From assembly GCA_032622095.1 (NCBI GenBank), contig CP136064.1:277847614-277911613 (forward strand): a stretch of 64,000 nucleotides of DNA, written 5' to 3'. Source of the DNA: Siphonodentalium dalli (Eukaryota > Mollusca > Scaphopoda > Gadilida > Siphonodentaliidae). This document shows, in pieces, positions 43,400 through 54,835 of the stretch (positions within the stretch are counted from its first letter, which is position 1; the number at the start of each line of letters is the position of its first letter). A program made the translations under genes and the position numbers. The notes under the pieces are model-generated. The model was not told the origin of the DNA. It did no database searches and saw nothing but the letters and a program-made list of their open reading frames with translations.

Positions 43400-44485
43400 G
43401 CCTTGAAATATTGTGCCTGACATTTGCAGAATGAGGTCCCCAGAGGGTGAATTCAGTGATGCTATCCCACACAGCAGGCTAGCATCACAAAATTCACCCT
43501 CTGGGGACCTCATTCTGCATGGCCTTATCTGCTATGGGAGACATGGACTCAGATTGAAGTTCCCAAATGGTGAATATTGTGATGTATACACCCAGTGGGA
43601 ACCTCCATTATGCAATTTGTCGTCTGCCATGCAATTTGCGGATACAGAGAAACCAAACTAAAAAATAAATAGAATTTATGTGAAGAAGTTTCTATAGAAA
43701 TTTGATAATAAAGAAACTTTCCAGAAAAGATGAGGCCTAAGCAAAATGAGGTCCCCAGAGGGTGAATTTGGTGATGTTAGCGCAGGGTCCACTTTGGACC
43801 GAAATTTACTTTTACCAAATAATTTGCCAAATTAAAATATGTTTTGCCAAATTCTATTAGAATTTGCCATGTGTTGTCCCTGATAGTATCATTTTATGCA
43901 ACCTTGATTGAGTTTTATGTTTCGACACTCGCGGTTTGAAGGACGTTTGATATCGATAGGAAAGCATAGTTAATAATTATGCTCGCATTCGATCTCTCTA
44001 TTTTGGTTTATCATACAAAAATAAACCAATTACCGAACAATAAAATGGCAGAAGAAGATTAGCTATGTAAACACCACCATCACACTACATATTGGTAATC
44101 CCTCCTCCCATTGATAATAATGTTACCAGCTTTACAACTTTATTGAGGAATTAAAAAGTGACTTGCCAAAACTTTTGCCAAATGAAAATATGTTTTGCCA
44201 AATGTGAATTATTTTTGCCATTGGCAAATTTGGCAAGTGCCAGCGCCAACCCTGTTGCTATGTGGGATAGTGTCACTAAATTCAGCCTCTCGGGACCTCA
44301 TTTTGCAAATGACAGGCACCTTATTCAATCGGAACTTCAATCTGAGTCTATATATTTCTCCCATAGCATATGAGGCCATGCAGAATGAGGTTCCCAGAGG
44401 GTGAATTTAGTGATTCAGGATAGCATCACTAAATTCACCACCAGGGACCTCATTCTGCAAATTACAGGCACACTAAACTCAGGTT
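43400..44485. mobile_element. hAT-MITE relative (long subfamily) interrupted by another element
   Basis: GCCTTGAAATATTGTGCCTG ... GGTGAATTTGGTGATGTTAG, then the insert 43789-44252, then CTATGTGGGATAGTGTCACTAAATTC ... ATTACAGGCACACTAAACTCAGG. It contains the TTTCTATAGAAATTTGATAA block. Confidence 0.65.
43789..44252. mobile_element. CAGGGT-ended (hAT-like) nested insertion
   Basis: The ends CAGGGTCCACTTTGG and GCCAGCGCCAACCCTG begin and end with the hAT-type CAGGGT/ACCCTG. The middle repeats TTGCCAAAT/TTTGCCAAA on both sides of an AT-rich core. It splits the MITE palindrome at TGATGTTAGC | TTGCTATGTG. The 8-bp duplication is not exact. Confidence 0.55.
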
Positions 44486-44531
44486 TAATGGTACATATTA
44501 TTTCTCAAATAATTGAAATTGACCCCTTTAA

Positions 44532-44760
44532 CCCTTTACCCAACAAAACGGCCAAAACCGGCCAAATAAAGCTTCAACAGCCTAAAATATCTTCGGTCTG
44601 TCTCAATAGAACCATACAAATATGGATATCATTGGAACCGGCTCCTTGACCACATTGTGATAGTTACAGTTATGCCCTGTGCCAATGCATTCTCTTATAT
44701 ATGCGAGTCGACCATTTTTTCTTACATTCTTTAACAATTTTATAATTTTTAATGTGTTAA
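44532..44760. mobile_element. TTAA MITE, family P2, internally deleted
   Basis: TTAA, CCCTTTACCCAACAAAACGG through the first half-hairpin (ATATGCGAGTCGACC), then a jump to ATTTTTTCTTACATTCTTTA and TGTGTTAA. The second half is lost. Confidence 0.75.
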
Positions 44761-45234
44761 AGGCACGTGCGGCCTTAATTGTCGAAAATATTCATATTGT
44801 TCCAAACACCGTAAACAGAAAAACAGTAAGACGCATACAGTTCCGTTCATATATACCATGACCATCGCGTAAACAGCATGTTATCATAAAGACCTACTAT
44901 ATTTTACCTAAGCAGGTGCCTGATTGTGTTACAGAAGACAACACAATGCTACTGGCTAATCACACACAAATGGCATAAACGCTCTTTATTAGTTCCATAT
45001 CAGGTATTCACCAACAAAGAACGCTCTTTATGTTTACCATCATAATATAAACAAACACCAGAAAAGTAACTTTTTACGCTTTTGTTTACATAACAATGGT
45101 CAAACATATGACCATAACATACTGTTTATGCGATATTTCTTATTTGTATACTGACAAAGTCTATCTACATTTTGATGTTCTTTCTGTTTGTGGCGGTTTT
45201 TGACGGGTGGAGATATTTTCACAGGATACCCACC
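44761..45234. other. Non-coding DNA
   Basis: Contains CAAACACC...AAACAGTAA and TGTTTACATAACAATGGTC phrases; no gene recognised. Confidence 0.45.
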
Positions 45235-45351
45235 GCCAAGGCCAACCGTGTCTTTAAGCCAATGCATTCTCTTATATATGCGAGGCGACCTATGGTCGAC
45301 TTGCATATATAAGAGAATGCATTGGCACAGGGCCCTTCTGATGGGTAAAGG
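45235..45351. mobile_element. TTAA MITE, family P2, right half only
   Basis: TTTAAGCCAATGCATTCTCT hairpin core, GGCACAGGGCCCTTCTGATG, GGTAAAGGG, TTAA. Confidence 0.75.
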
Positions 45352-45355
45352 GTTA

Positions 45356-47022
45356 ATATATCCTGTTTACACACATGGGGCTCAAGATATAAGTCAGACT
45401 GACACAAATTTTCAAATGAACATGTCATAGTTATTACACATACAATGTACATGATATTTGTAAACCACTGCACAGTGTCACAGCCGTTAGCTTGTAACAG
45501 TGCCTTAAAAGATCATGGGTTAAGCTGCGTTCCATTGGTATTCAATGGAGCAGGGTTGATACAGATCAGTTCCATTGACCGCCAGTGAAGCAGAAGATTG
45601 ATATTCAGGCATGGCTTTGAGAGCAATCCCTGTTATTGTTGACAGTTTTACCATATTGTCTGGACGGGTGCACTGTTTCCCCACTTAACTAATTAGGAGC
45701 GGGGCCCCTGTCTACAAATCTTGGAGACCGGGAACCTGTTTACGAATTTCTTTGATCGTTTCTAATATCCATTGATACGATTCAGCATGCTCTTAAAATT
45801 TCTATTGATCAAACCTTTCCAATTGATGATCCAACAATCTTGGAAATGCTTAGAAAAGATAATAAAGGCACATGTCAAATTAATCGACACACTACAGAGG
45901 CGGGTCAAGATTTCATTAGAATATTTTAATATGGGGAATTTAGTGAATACAATCGTTGCTATAGTGAGATAATTAAATTTGGTGAGAATCAAGTTATATT
46001 GAACCCCAAGCTGCTGGTCAAAGTCTCATAAGACAATTCTGCATTGGTCGTTAAGGGTCGTTAAGGGTCAGATGTACGTTTTGCCAAAATTTCCTGGTAT
46101 TTCAAAATGGATTTTCTTAAAATCTGTCAGAAATTTCTTCAACCTCATTTAATTCACTTTTATAGCATGAAAAATATTTTAAAAAATCATTGTTTTCTGA
46201 TTGCAAGAACTTTTGTAAAATAGATTTTTGGTTCAAAATTGCAGTTCATATATTAATGATATTATATCTGAAGATCTTGAGAGGACATTTGATGATTATT
46301 TTCATTCAGAAAGGCAACTACCCATAATAATTTTCTTTATTTGAGAATTTTCATACCATGCTGTTGATCAATGAAAAATAGGGCTGAGATGAGTTCTGGG
46401 TCATGGATTCATAATCAAGTTAAAGCTGACCACCATATCTCTTAACACTGTGGCCTAATTGCAGTTGATTGCCAACTGCTTGAGTGGAACTCACTGCATG
46501 TCAACATTTGTTTTCATTGGGCTGGAATATTTGTGACTGCTTTATTCTTCATTATAATATATGGGGGTATATGACTGGGTATGATGCTATATTATGTAAT
46601 AAAACCAATCTAACTCAACATGATGATACAAATGAGCCATAGAGCCAAGACAATAAGCTATTTGGTGATTGGAGTGTTGTGTGAAATTATAAATTATTCT
46701 AGAAGTTCTTTGTACCGAGAGGGACAAAAAAAGAAAATAATATTTTCAAGCTCACAAATGTTGTTTTTGTCATCTCTTAATAAATGGCAAATCTCTTGTA
46801 ATGTTTGGCTGGATTTATGCAAAACTTGTGTCTCCCCTTAAGGGTTTCCACGTCTGAGCTAAGTCAGTTTAGATGAAAGTTATGAAAAGTTTAGATGGAC
46901 CAGAAAACTACATTATCAGTGTCAAGCTAGTAGACCACATGAAGGAATCTATGCTATCTGAAGGCCACATCAAGCATATTACATAACAATAAAAATGGCA
47001 AAAAGATTAATTTAGCCATAGT
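45356..47022. other. Non-coding DNA
   Basis: No exon, RNA gene or repeat unit is recognised. The plus/minus ORF pair at 45762-45992 is a both-strand open stretch without motifs. Confidence 0.45.
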
Positions 47023-47239
47023 TTAGAGCCACCGCAGACGCTGCGATTAAGTGGGGAAAATCGCAGGTGGAGCATCCAATGTGCATGCCCACGACAATGT
47101 TGCAGCCAAATCGTTGCGATCAAGCAATGTTTGATTTTTACCAGGAAAATCATGGCGTGACCTTGGCAACGCGCGTGATCGTAGCTGTCACATGACCATG
47201 GTCGCACTGGTCATGTTGTAAATACCACGAAAAGAAAAA

Positions 47240-47415
47240 ATGGCGCAAAGTTCACAAACTTCTTGGACTTACAAAAACGAGGCCACATTGGTGGAGATGT
47301 GGCACAGCAGAGAGTGCAGGTCTATACCACATATCACTATCAGCCATCTGCTATGCAGACAAGGAGGAGAGGGCTGCGGTAATTGTTGAAACTGGGGCAG
47401 CTGTGGAATTGACAG
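47240..47415 (+). pseudogene. Myb/SANT-like (MADF-type) exon of a Harbinger element
   Basis: From ATG at 47240: MAQSSQTSWTYKNEATLVEM W..., then after a frameshift near 47315: LYHISLSAICYADKEERAAV... ending ELT-G at a splice donor ACAG|GTATAC. The pattern W-[x]3-E-[x]2-L-[x]2-W ... AA-x-I-x-E (here VIVETG) fits the trihelix/Myb-SANT DNA-binding protein that accompanies Harbinger transposase. It would bind the TIRs and help bring the transposase to the nucleus (family knowledge). About 58 residues are visible; later exons are not found. The frameshift makes it non-functional. Confidence 0.55.
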
Positions 47416-47509
47416 GTATACACAAATGTCAAAATAAAAAAATATTCAATTTCACTTGAACTTTTCAAGTTCAACTTGTTAGTTTAGAAAATTGAGATAC
47501 ATGCCATGT

Positions 47510-48140
47510 ATATGTATATAATTATACCCCCTTTTAAAAAAAAAAGGGAGGTATACTGTTTTGCACCTGTCCGTCTGTGCGTTCGAGCCTCCGTGTTTAC
47601 TAATGACTACTTATGTGGCTAAGATTGTGTAAAATGGATATTTATGTGCATAACTTCCGTTGCGTGGCTAGCCACGTAACAGCTTTCAGATGGACGTTCA
47701 AAAATGATCTATTTGGCCTAATCAGCTTATTTAATTTTGTAGTCACTCAAAATTTGGAAACAAAAAGTCCATAGATTTAGACATCCATGACCTGTCAATA
47801 AGAGATGTCGGACACTGACAGACATTTATGTGGCTAGCCACCCAATCACGGACCTGTCAGTTTCTCCTATTCCACTGTCCCAGTTGCTGTGTGCAAGTTT
47901 TTGAGTTTTAATCAGCTTCTGCTATAATTCCAACATGTTATGAATCCATAATCTGGAGTTTTATCACTATCTACTACTTGATAGCCACATAAAATTTTAT
48001 GGCTACTGAGAAGCCACATAAAAACTAAAGCCACATTACCATTTCTAGCCACATAGGTCGGAGCCAAGGCCAAGGCCAAGGCCGTTAGCGCATGGCGGTA
48101 ACATTTTTTCTCCGAAGAAAATCTCATCAAACTACAGCTT
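47510..48140. repeat. Dispersed repeat with poly-A/T core and GCTAGCCAC duplications
   Basis: TATACCCCCTTTTAAAAAAA...GGGAGGTATAC is an inverted end-like feature. It is followed by CCGTCTGTGCGTTCGAGCC and repeated GTGGCTAGCCAC/AGCCACATA phrases. No gene. Confidence 0.45.
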
Positions 48141-48783
48141 ACCCACATCAGTCGGAGACTCTGTTGTACAGATCATATATATAATCTGTCATCAAATGAT
48201 TGCTGATAGTATTTCCAAGCGATCCCACATTTATTATCATTATTTATTCTTGTTTGCCTAAATTCGACGATTTTTCACTTGACCTACTTCCGCCATAGAT
48301 TGTATTTCGTATTTTCGTTGTATTTACATAACTGTCAGGTAACGCTGCGGAAGCAAAAAACATCAAAACTAAACTCCTGTTAGTAAATAGCATATCCCAA
48401 ACGAACACAAAACAACTCTTATCTTTCAACACAAACACTTCTTATTTGTTGTTTGCATTGGGTACAGGTGGTGAGCTAATTTGGTAATACTTATGGTAAA
48501 TTCTAAAACCATAAATCATCTATCACTCTCCTTGTAATTGTATCACACTAACATATGCATCATACCCTGCATACCGTGCCCGGGAGTCTGCACTCGGGAC
48601 GAAGATATTAACAACCCTCATCTGGCCTTATAGGTAGAACTATAGTTTTAAGTGCACCTGCACTCTTCTTCTATAGGGACTCACGCTTACCACCATCACA
48701 GACAAGCTCTGTTCTTACGAAGATCCACTTTGTTAACTCTGACTGAAATCTGTGAAAATATCCACTTATTCGCACAATAGAAA
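48141..48783. other. LINE 5' region or interior of the Harbinger element
   Basis: The sequence from about 48590 (ACTCGGGACGAAGATATTAA) may be the LINE 5' UTR. No motif fixes the LINE 5' boundary, and no target duplication was recognised. Confidence 0.4.
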
Positions 48784-49435
48784 ATGGTTTCCGTGTGGCT
48801 TATAAAACCCATCATTTGTACCATATTCATACTAAATCACCTCTCCTCTAACAAATCATACCAACCCTCATCCTCTACGAATGACATTGTGAAGCCAAAT
48901 AATCATCAGTGGTACCACAACCTCAACCATCTTGGTATTACTAGTAGTACGCAAGAACACCAAGAAGGTATGTCTCCTCACTCAACCAACATAAATGGCA
49001 AGACTTACAACCTGAACTCTTACCTTCACCTGTTCCAACATAGAAACCTACGCCCGTTGTCTTCCACACGGAAAGGCAACAAATTGTCTCTAATCTACCT
49101 TTTTATTATAATCCTAGCTCAGGCTACAGACATAAACCCAAATCCTGGGCCACAAATGGAGAACTCTCTGGCCTCAGACCACTCTTCAAATCCACACTGT
49201 ACTAAAATATATGACTGTGGTTACTGCTTTCTTGAAGTAACCTGGGACGACAAAGGACTAATGTGTGATAACTGCTATCAGTGATATCACACTGCTTGTC
49301 AGGGGGTTGGCGACAACACCTATCTCTTCCAAGAAGATCAAGTTGACCGATTTAGCTGGGAGTGTCTTCGATGCGCTCTCCCAAACTACTCCACCGGTAT
49401 CCTAGAATCACTTGACTCTTTAGCAGACATAAATA
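48784..49435 (+). pseudogene. LINE N-terminal region: 2A-like motif and PHD finger
   Basis: ATG at 48784. Residues 101-123 are a hydrophobic run (LSLIYLFIIILAQ) ending in ATDINPNPGP, with DINPNPGP at residues 116-123. PHD ligands follow: Cys145, Cys148, Cys161, Cys164. Then a TGA (49282) sits where CYQ-W-YHTAC normally has Trp, and the frame continues YHTACQGVG ... SWECLRC, completing the C4HC3 pattern. The TGA is thus a TGG-to-TGA change. 2A-like NPGP motifs at LINE N-termini are known to cause ribosome skipping or act as signal sequences in some elements. Activity here is untested, and the usual Glu of D-x-E-x-NPGP is Asn. Confidence 0.8.
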
Positions 49436-49436
49436 T

Positions 49437-50798
49437 CTTGTGCAGGATATCTCAACAGCCTCAGACATACACCTTGACACACCACAGGCTACATCCTCGC
49501 CAAAGCACCAATCACAATGTAAGAATAAAAGTAGAGTAAAACAGATAAACCACCTAAAAATTCTTAACATCAACTGCCATTCTCTACGACCAAAAGCTCA
49601 CGATCTGAGTATAGTAATAAATGAACTCAGACCTGATATAATTGTTGGGACAGAGTCTTGGCTAAATTCAGAAATCCCAAATTCCGAGTTGTTCCCAGAT
49701 GGCATGTTTATCATCTTCAGGAAAGACAGAGAAGGCAGAAAGGGCGGGGGTGTCTTTCATGCTATCACCAAAGACCTCACATCCATTGAACAACCCGAAC
49801 TTGACACACAATGTGAGATCACTTGGGCTAAGATCATCATCCCTGGACAAAAACATATCCACATTGCAGCTTATTATAAACCCAGAGAAGAAGATGAAGA
49901 CAGTATAGATCAACTGCACATCTCCCTACAACGAGTACCAAAAAACTCACACACATGGGTACTTGGCGACTTCAACATGCCAAAATATGACTGGCACAAA
50001 AAAGAAATCCTACCAGATTGTGGCCACGTCAAATTATACACTAAATTCAATGAAATAATGGAAGAGCACAACTTAGAACAAGTCGTTACCATACCAACAC
50101 GACTTCAAAACACTCTCGATCTTTTCTTCCTAAACCAGCCTACCCTAATTCACAACATCCAAACACTCCCAAGTCTGGGTACTGCTGACCATGATATAGT
50201 CTTCCATGAACTCTCCATAAAAAAAACCCACCAAATCACACCACCTCGAAAAATCTAAATATATAAAAAGGCAGACTGGGATTCAATTAAGCAAGAACTT
50301 GAATTATTCCAAGAAACATACCATTCTCAGACCCAACACATGGACACTGAAGGTAAATGGCTCACAATCAAAGAAAAACTATCCTCCCTGTCCGACAAAT
50401 ACATCCCCACAAAAGTGATGAAAAAACAACACCAAATCCCGTGGCTAACACCTGAACTGAGGCGGTTATACCGCAAGAAAGCCAAAGCCCACCGGAAACT
50501 GAAAACCACCAAAAACAAGCAGCAAATCCAGAAAATATACTGCTCTCTCAAACGCCTCACTCAACAACTCTCAAGGCGAGCCTACTGGAGCCACGTAGAG
50601 AGCATCATTTATGATGATAACCTCCAGCTAAATCCTATGCATGACACAAAGCCTAACACCCTTTCCAATCAGCCAAGCAGGCCTGGCAAGAAATTCTGGT
50701 CATTCATCAAAAGACAAAAAAGTGAAAACATCGGAGTGTCCCCCCTCAAAGTAAATGGGATGATGAAAACACACCCTAAAGATCAGGCCAGGCCCTAA
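49437..50798 (+). pseudogene. LINE APE-type endonuclease and linker
   Basis: The endonuclease spans about 49554-50240. Motifs: NINCHSLRPK (Asn), GTESWL (Glu), GGGV, WVLGDFNMP (Asp/Asn) and TADHDIV (Asp-His), the catalytic set of AP-like endonucleases that nick the target in retrotransposition. A TAA at 50256 interrupts PRKI-IYKKADWD. The same frame continues through a Lys/Arg-rich linker (RRLYRKKAKAHRKLK, PGKKFWSFIKRQK) to a second stop at 50796, where a one-base shift (QALNNQFYSAF in the other frame) marks a frameshift. Confidence 0.85.
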
Positions 50799-50855
50799 AC
50801 AACCAATTCTACTCAGCTTTCTCTACCCCTAAACCCCTTAAACTCTCTCACATCT

Positions 50856-51890
50856 GTGAAGCCATGCAACTCCTTGATCACAAACCCTCCAACTGGCTCA
50901 ATGAGTGAAATTGAAGTATCAACTGATGGCGTCTCAAAAATGCTGGCAAAGCTCAAACCAAACAAAGCCTTCGGGGTTGACAACATCTCCCCTCACCTGC
51001 TGAAAATGGTCCACAAAGAAATAGCCCCCGTCATTGCAGATCTCTTCTCAATTTCGCTCCGCACTGGCCATGTACCATCAGACTGGAAGAAAGCCATAGT
51101 CTCTCCTATCTTCAAAAAAGGCTCCAAATCTAAACCTGCTAACTACCGGCCTATATCCCTGACTTGTATCCTCAGCAAGCAGCTCGAACACATTATTGTC
51201 TCCAAAATCATGTCGTACCTAGACTCAAAACAGCTCCTAGCATCTAACCAACATGGCTTCCGCTCAAAACTGAGTTGTGAAACCCAGCTCATTGCCTTCA
51301 CACAAGAAATTTTTGAAAATATGAACAAAGGCAAGCAGACTGATGTCGCAGTTATGGACTTTTCAAAAGCTTTGGACAAAGTTGACCATCAAAGGATAAT
51401 CCTAAAACTCAGGCGTATCGGCATAAACAACACAGCTGTAAACTGGATTAAAGTCTTTCTATCCAACAGATCACAAAAGTTGTTGTCAATGGCCAAGAAT
51501 CATCCGCTCGTCCCGTACTTTCTGGGGTTCCACAAGGCTCTGTCCTTGGGCCCTGTCTCTTTCTCATCTACATAAATGACCTCCCATCCTCTCTATCAAG
51601 TCACTCCCGCCTCTTTGCAGATGACACTATAGTCTACTGTACAATATCCTCACCCTCAGACTGCAACACGATCCAACAAGACCTGATCAAACTCGAAAAG
51701 TTGGAAGATGATTGGCAAATGGCATTCAATACTGACAAATGTGAAATAATCCACATACATAGGAAAAAGGAACCTATAATCCATGACTACTATCTCCACC
51801 ATCAGAAACTAAATACAGTAGCACAGAAAAGGCAAAATATCTAGGAATAACCATCTCTAAAGATATGTCATGGAATTCTCACATTTATAA
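50856..51890 (+). pseudogene. LINE reverse transcriptase domain
   Basis: KLKPNKAFGVDNISPHLL and WKKAIVSPIFKKGSK.ANYRPISL (fingers), NQHGFR, VAVMDFSKALDKVDH (motif A, with Leu in the usual AFDK), then after a frameshift near 51478 SGVPQGSVLGPCLFLIYIND (motif B) and LFADDTIVY (motif C, FADD at 51614-51625), KCEIIHI. Another frameshift near 51825 precedes AKYLGITISKDMSWNSHI. The catalytic Asp residues are all present, but the frame is broken at least twice. Confidence 0.9.
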
Positions 51891-52752
51891 ACCCCTCTGT
51901 AGGTGAATAGATGCATAATGATCCGATGAATGCGTTTTCATAATTTATTAAAATAACATTGCATGCATCAATATCGCTTCCTCAAAAAATAGAAAAATAC
52001 AGGTACACACACATATAATCAGTAATGCACATATTTTGAACAAAGCATCAAGTAGTAATGATAATATGATATAGAGTGAAATATAAAGTACATATATGAT
52101 GCCATATAAGGCTCTGAATGTAACATGAATATCATAGGACTAGATAATATAGAAAGTATATACTTATTCATAAATGAATAGGACTCGCTAAATGTTCCTA
52201 CAGAATAAAATGTATATACACCATACCAACCAGGAACTATCTCTGAGACAGTTTAGCTCGGCAAGCCCATGCTGACTGCAGATGTTACCAGGAGACAGGT
52301 CATGGGTGGTATAGTATATATCCAATATTCTAATCTGCCTGGCCTAAACTTGAAAAGTAGTGGTTACAGCAAAGACACATTTAATCTAGAAGTATGACTC
52401 ATATTGACTAGATCAAAGTTGCCCGTGCGTGCATAGATTAAACTTAACTAAATTTAATTACGGTACATTCCTGTGCATGCTCTTTAGAAAACTACATTAA
52501 ATGAGCTCCAGTACGATATGAAAGATTAGTGATCATTTTATAAAAACATAAAGAACATCCCTGTGAACAATTAGCAATCATAATATTAACAAACATGAAA
52601 GAACGGCATATGCAAATGTATATTATATAGATTTGGGTTTATGGGGCTCTCGGCTACTGGTACCTGAATTCATTAAACTATGTACTTTACTTAAGTGATG
52701 ATAATTACGTATCTTAACATTCTGTCTGAATTTAACTTCATTTATGCTTTAT
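51886..52752. mobile_element. ~860-bp AT-rich insertion/deletion inside the LINE
   Basis: LINE coding stops after ...NSHI and resumes as TTVRSTYVRPKLEYC. The insert is bordered by a short direct repeat TTTATAA (left in CACATTTATAAACC, right in TGCTTTATAACTAC). Roughly 30-40 expected LINE codons are missing at the junction, so this is an insertion with deletion, or replacement by recombination. No coding region or TIR is recognised inside. Confidence 0.6.
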
Positions 52753-53323
52753 AACTACTGTGAGATCAACATATGTCCGCCCTAAACTGGAATATTGCTC
52801 AACCATATGGCATCCATGGCAAGCATACCTAAGAGACCAAATAGAAATGGTCCAACACAGAGCAGCCCGGTACACAATGAACATCTACAACTACCCAAGC
52901 AGTGCCTCCGATATACTAAGACAGCTGCAATGGTCTACTCTAGAACAGCGGCGTTTGTACCAATCACTTGTCATGTTCTATAAAATAAAAAACAACATTG
53001 TCAACATACGAGACACCGCTCCCCTCACAACATCGAGAGATCATAAATTTGTGTTCTTTTATACTGGACCCAAATACATCCGCACCTCATTCTACCCTCG
53101 CACTATCCTTGCATGGAATTCTCTCGACCCTTCTATTGCTACCCTCACAGACCTGGACAAATTCAAATCTACTCTCTATAGCGACCACTTTAAACTCCCT
53201 TTACCAACCTGTACCAAACCTGAGTTTTATCATGTTTTTAAATATAATCCAAAATTCACCAAAAATATTGCACAAAAATTGTATAGTTACACCTCATGCG
53301 CCTCCTTTAAAACTTCAGCATAA
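52753..53323 (+). pseudogene. LINE C-terminal domain
   Basis: STYVRPKLEYCSTIWHPW, IEMVQHRAARYTMN, QLQWSTLEQRR, then TILAWNSLDPSIATLTDLDK, ending at TAA 53321-53323. These blocks follow the reverse transcriptase in CR1/L2-type LINEs. About 187 codons remain open. Confidence 0.85.
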
Positions 53324-53374
53324 TGAAGGTTAGGAGAAACCTATAGATAGATAGCCACATATCTACCCATTTGT

Positions 53375-54080
53375 TCGTCCGTCCGTACGTCCGTCCGGTG
53401 TCTGTTCATGTCATAACTTGAACAGTAGTGCTCGGATCTCGGTTTGTATGGCTGTTCATTACTATGAGGGCATTCAATAGACGGTTACATCGTTTTGTTC
53501 GGATTTTCCATTCTGGAGTTATTCATCTTTGTTATCTGGAAATGTTGGATTTTTGGTCCGTCTGGTGTCTGTTCATGTCGTAACTTCAACAGTTGTGCTG
53601 GGATCTCAATGAAATTTGGTATGGATGTTCACTACTATGAGGACATTAACAAGAGGCTTCCACTGTTTTGTTCGGATTTTCCATTCTAGAGTTATACATC
53701 TTTGTTTATCTGGAAATGTTGGCTTTTTGGTCCGTCTGGTGTCTGTTCATGTCTTAACTTCAAACAGTTGTGCTGGGATCTCAATGAAATATGGTATGGA
53801 TGTTCACTACTATGAGTACATTCAATAGAGGGTTCCATTGTTCTGTTCTGCTTTTCCATTCTAGAGTTATTCATCTTTGTTTATCTGGAAATGTTGGTTG
53901 TTTGGTCTTTCCAATGTCTGTAAATTCAGCTCATAACTTGAACAGTAATGCTCGGATCTCAATGAAATTTTGTATGGATGTTCACCACTATGAGGACATT
54001 TAATGGCACATTCAAATGTTTATTTTGTTTTTATTGTTCTATAGTTACTCATCTTTGTTTATATGAAAATGCTGGTGTTT
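53375..54080 (+). repeat. ~175-bp tandem repeat, 4 copies
   Basis: Each unit has TGTTCATGTC.TAACTT.AACAGT, GCTCGGATCTCAATGAAATT-type text, GGTATGGATGTTCACTACTA, CCATTCTAGAGTTATTCATC, TTGTTTATCTGGAAATGTTG and GGTCCGTCTGGTG. It starts after a CCGTCCGTACGTCCGTCC stretch. The overlapping short ORFs here are the same repeat read in frame. Confidence 0.85.
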
Positions 54081-54715
54081 GGGTCCATATGTCTGAGTAT
54101 AGCCCTCATAAATTATAGATATGCCCACACGAGGCGGTATGCCACGAGGGGGTATGCACCGGATGACAGTCCATCTCTTGTTGCATAATGCAGAGAATGT
54201 GATATAACATTTTGCTATCATGTGATCGATCACGTGGATAAAATCATAGCTGCATACATCGCAGCACTAGCGTCTACGGGCAAGTCACTTTTCTCCACCT
54301 GCGATTTACCCCACTTACGATTTTAATCGCAGCGTCTGCGGTGGCACTTAGAAGGGAAATTTTGGGAAGAGGATTCTCAGCAAGTTTACGAATTCAGTGG
54401 AACTGAATAACTGCCATAAAAAGTACATGATCTGAACTATTAAAAGGCTCGAATGGCAATTTAGTTGAGTTCAAGACTGCATTAAGAATCTCATCATTAT
54501 GTCAGGTGTGTGCTAGAAAATTGTGAACATCCATTTGGCAAGAATTGATATAAACCTTTGGGCCAAGATGAGTTTTAGCCTCACTTTTAGGTGATACTTG
54601 TTCCAATCCAAATTACTAGCTTAAATTACCAGCTATCTCTGTTGTGTATTGCTCCCAGCTTGAGTGGACTGCCTGCATAGCAACATTGGGTTATATCCTT
54701 GATATAACAGTTCAT

Positions 54716-54821
54716 GGAGAGCTTTCCGATGAATGGCAACAAGCCATATTTCCGACTAAATCCTGAAAAGTTACCCATAATTCTGCTGTGGTTAAGAGGT
54801 CGATTAATTGGAGCATTACTG
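54716..54821. mobile_element. T-family MITE, right arm only, between 12-bp direct repeats
   Basis: GAGAGCTTTCCGATGAATGG ... AATTGGAGCATTACTG. The direct repeat AACAGTTCATGG lies on both sides (54706-54717, 54824-54835). Confidence 0.75.
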
Positions 54822-54835
54822 AAACAGTTCATGGT

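Larger units (their letters stand above)
48784..53354 (+). mobile_element. CR1/L2-like LINE, near full length but decayed
   Basis: Order on the + strand: hydrophobic N-terminus, 2A-like NPGP motif, PHD finger, APE endonuclease, reverse transcriptase, an ~860-bp insertion, C-terminal domain, (ATAG)n tail at 53342-53354. PHD + APE + RT with a short microsatellite tail places it in the CR1/L2/Daphne/Crack group. Defects: in-frame stops at 49282 and 50256; frameshifts near 49436, 50790, 51478 and 51825; and loss of part of the region before the C-terminal domain. It is dead. It lies between the two Harbinger-like termini. Confidence 0.88.
47026..54347. mobile_element. PIF/Harbinger-like transposon, 7.3 kb including a nested LINE
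   Basis: The left end is GAGCCACCGCAGACGCTGCG and the right end is the inverse CGCAGCGTCTGCGGTGGCAC. Similarity continues about 45 bp (AAGTGGGG.AAATCGCAGGTGGAG). TTA lies on both sides (47023-47025, 54348-54350). A 3-bp TTA/TWA duplication plus a Myb/SANT-like accessory exon (47240-47415) are PIF/Harbinger signatures. No DDE nuclease gene was seen. The CR1-like LINE (48784-53354) lies inside. Alternatively the ends belong to two separate solo copies. Confidence 0.65.
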
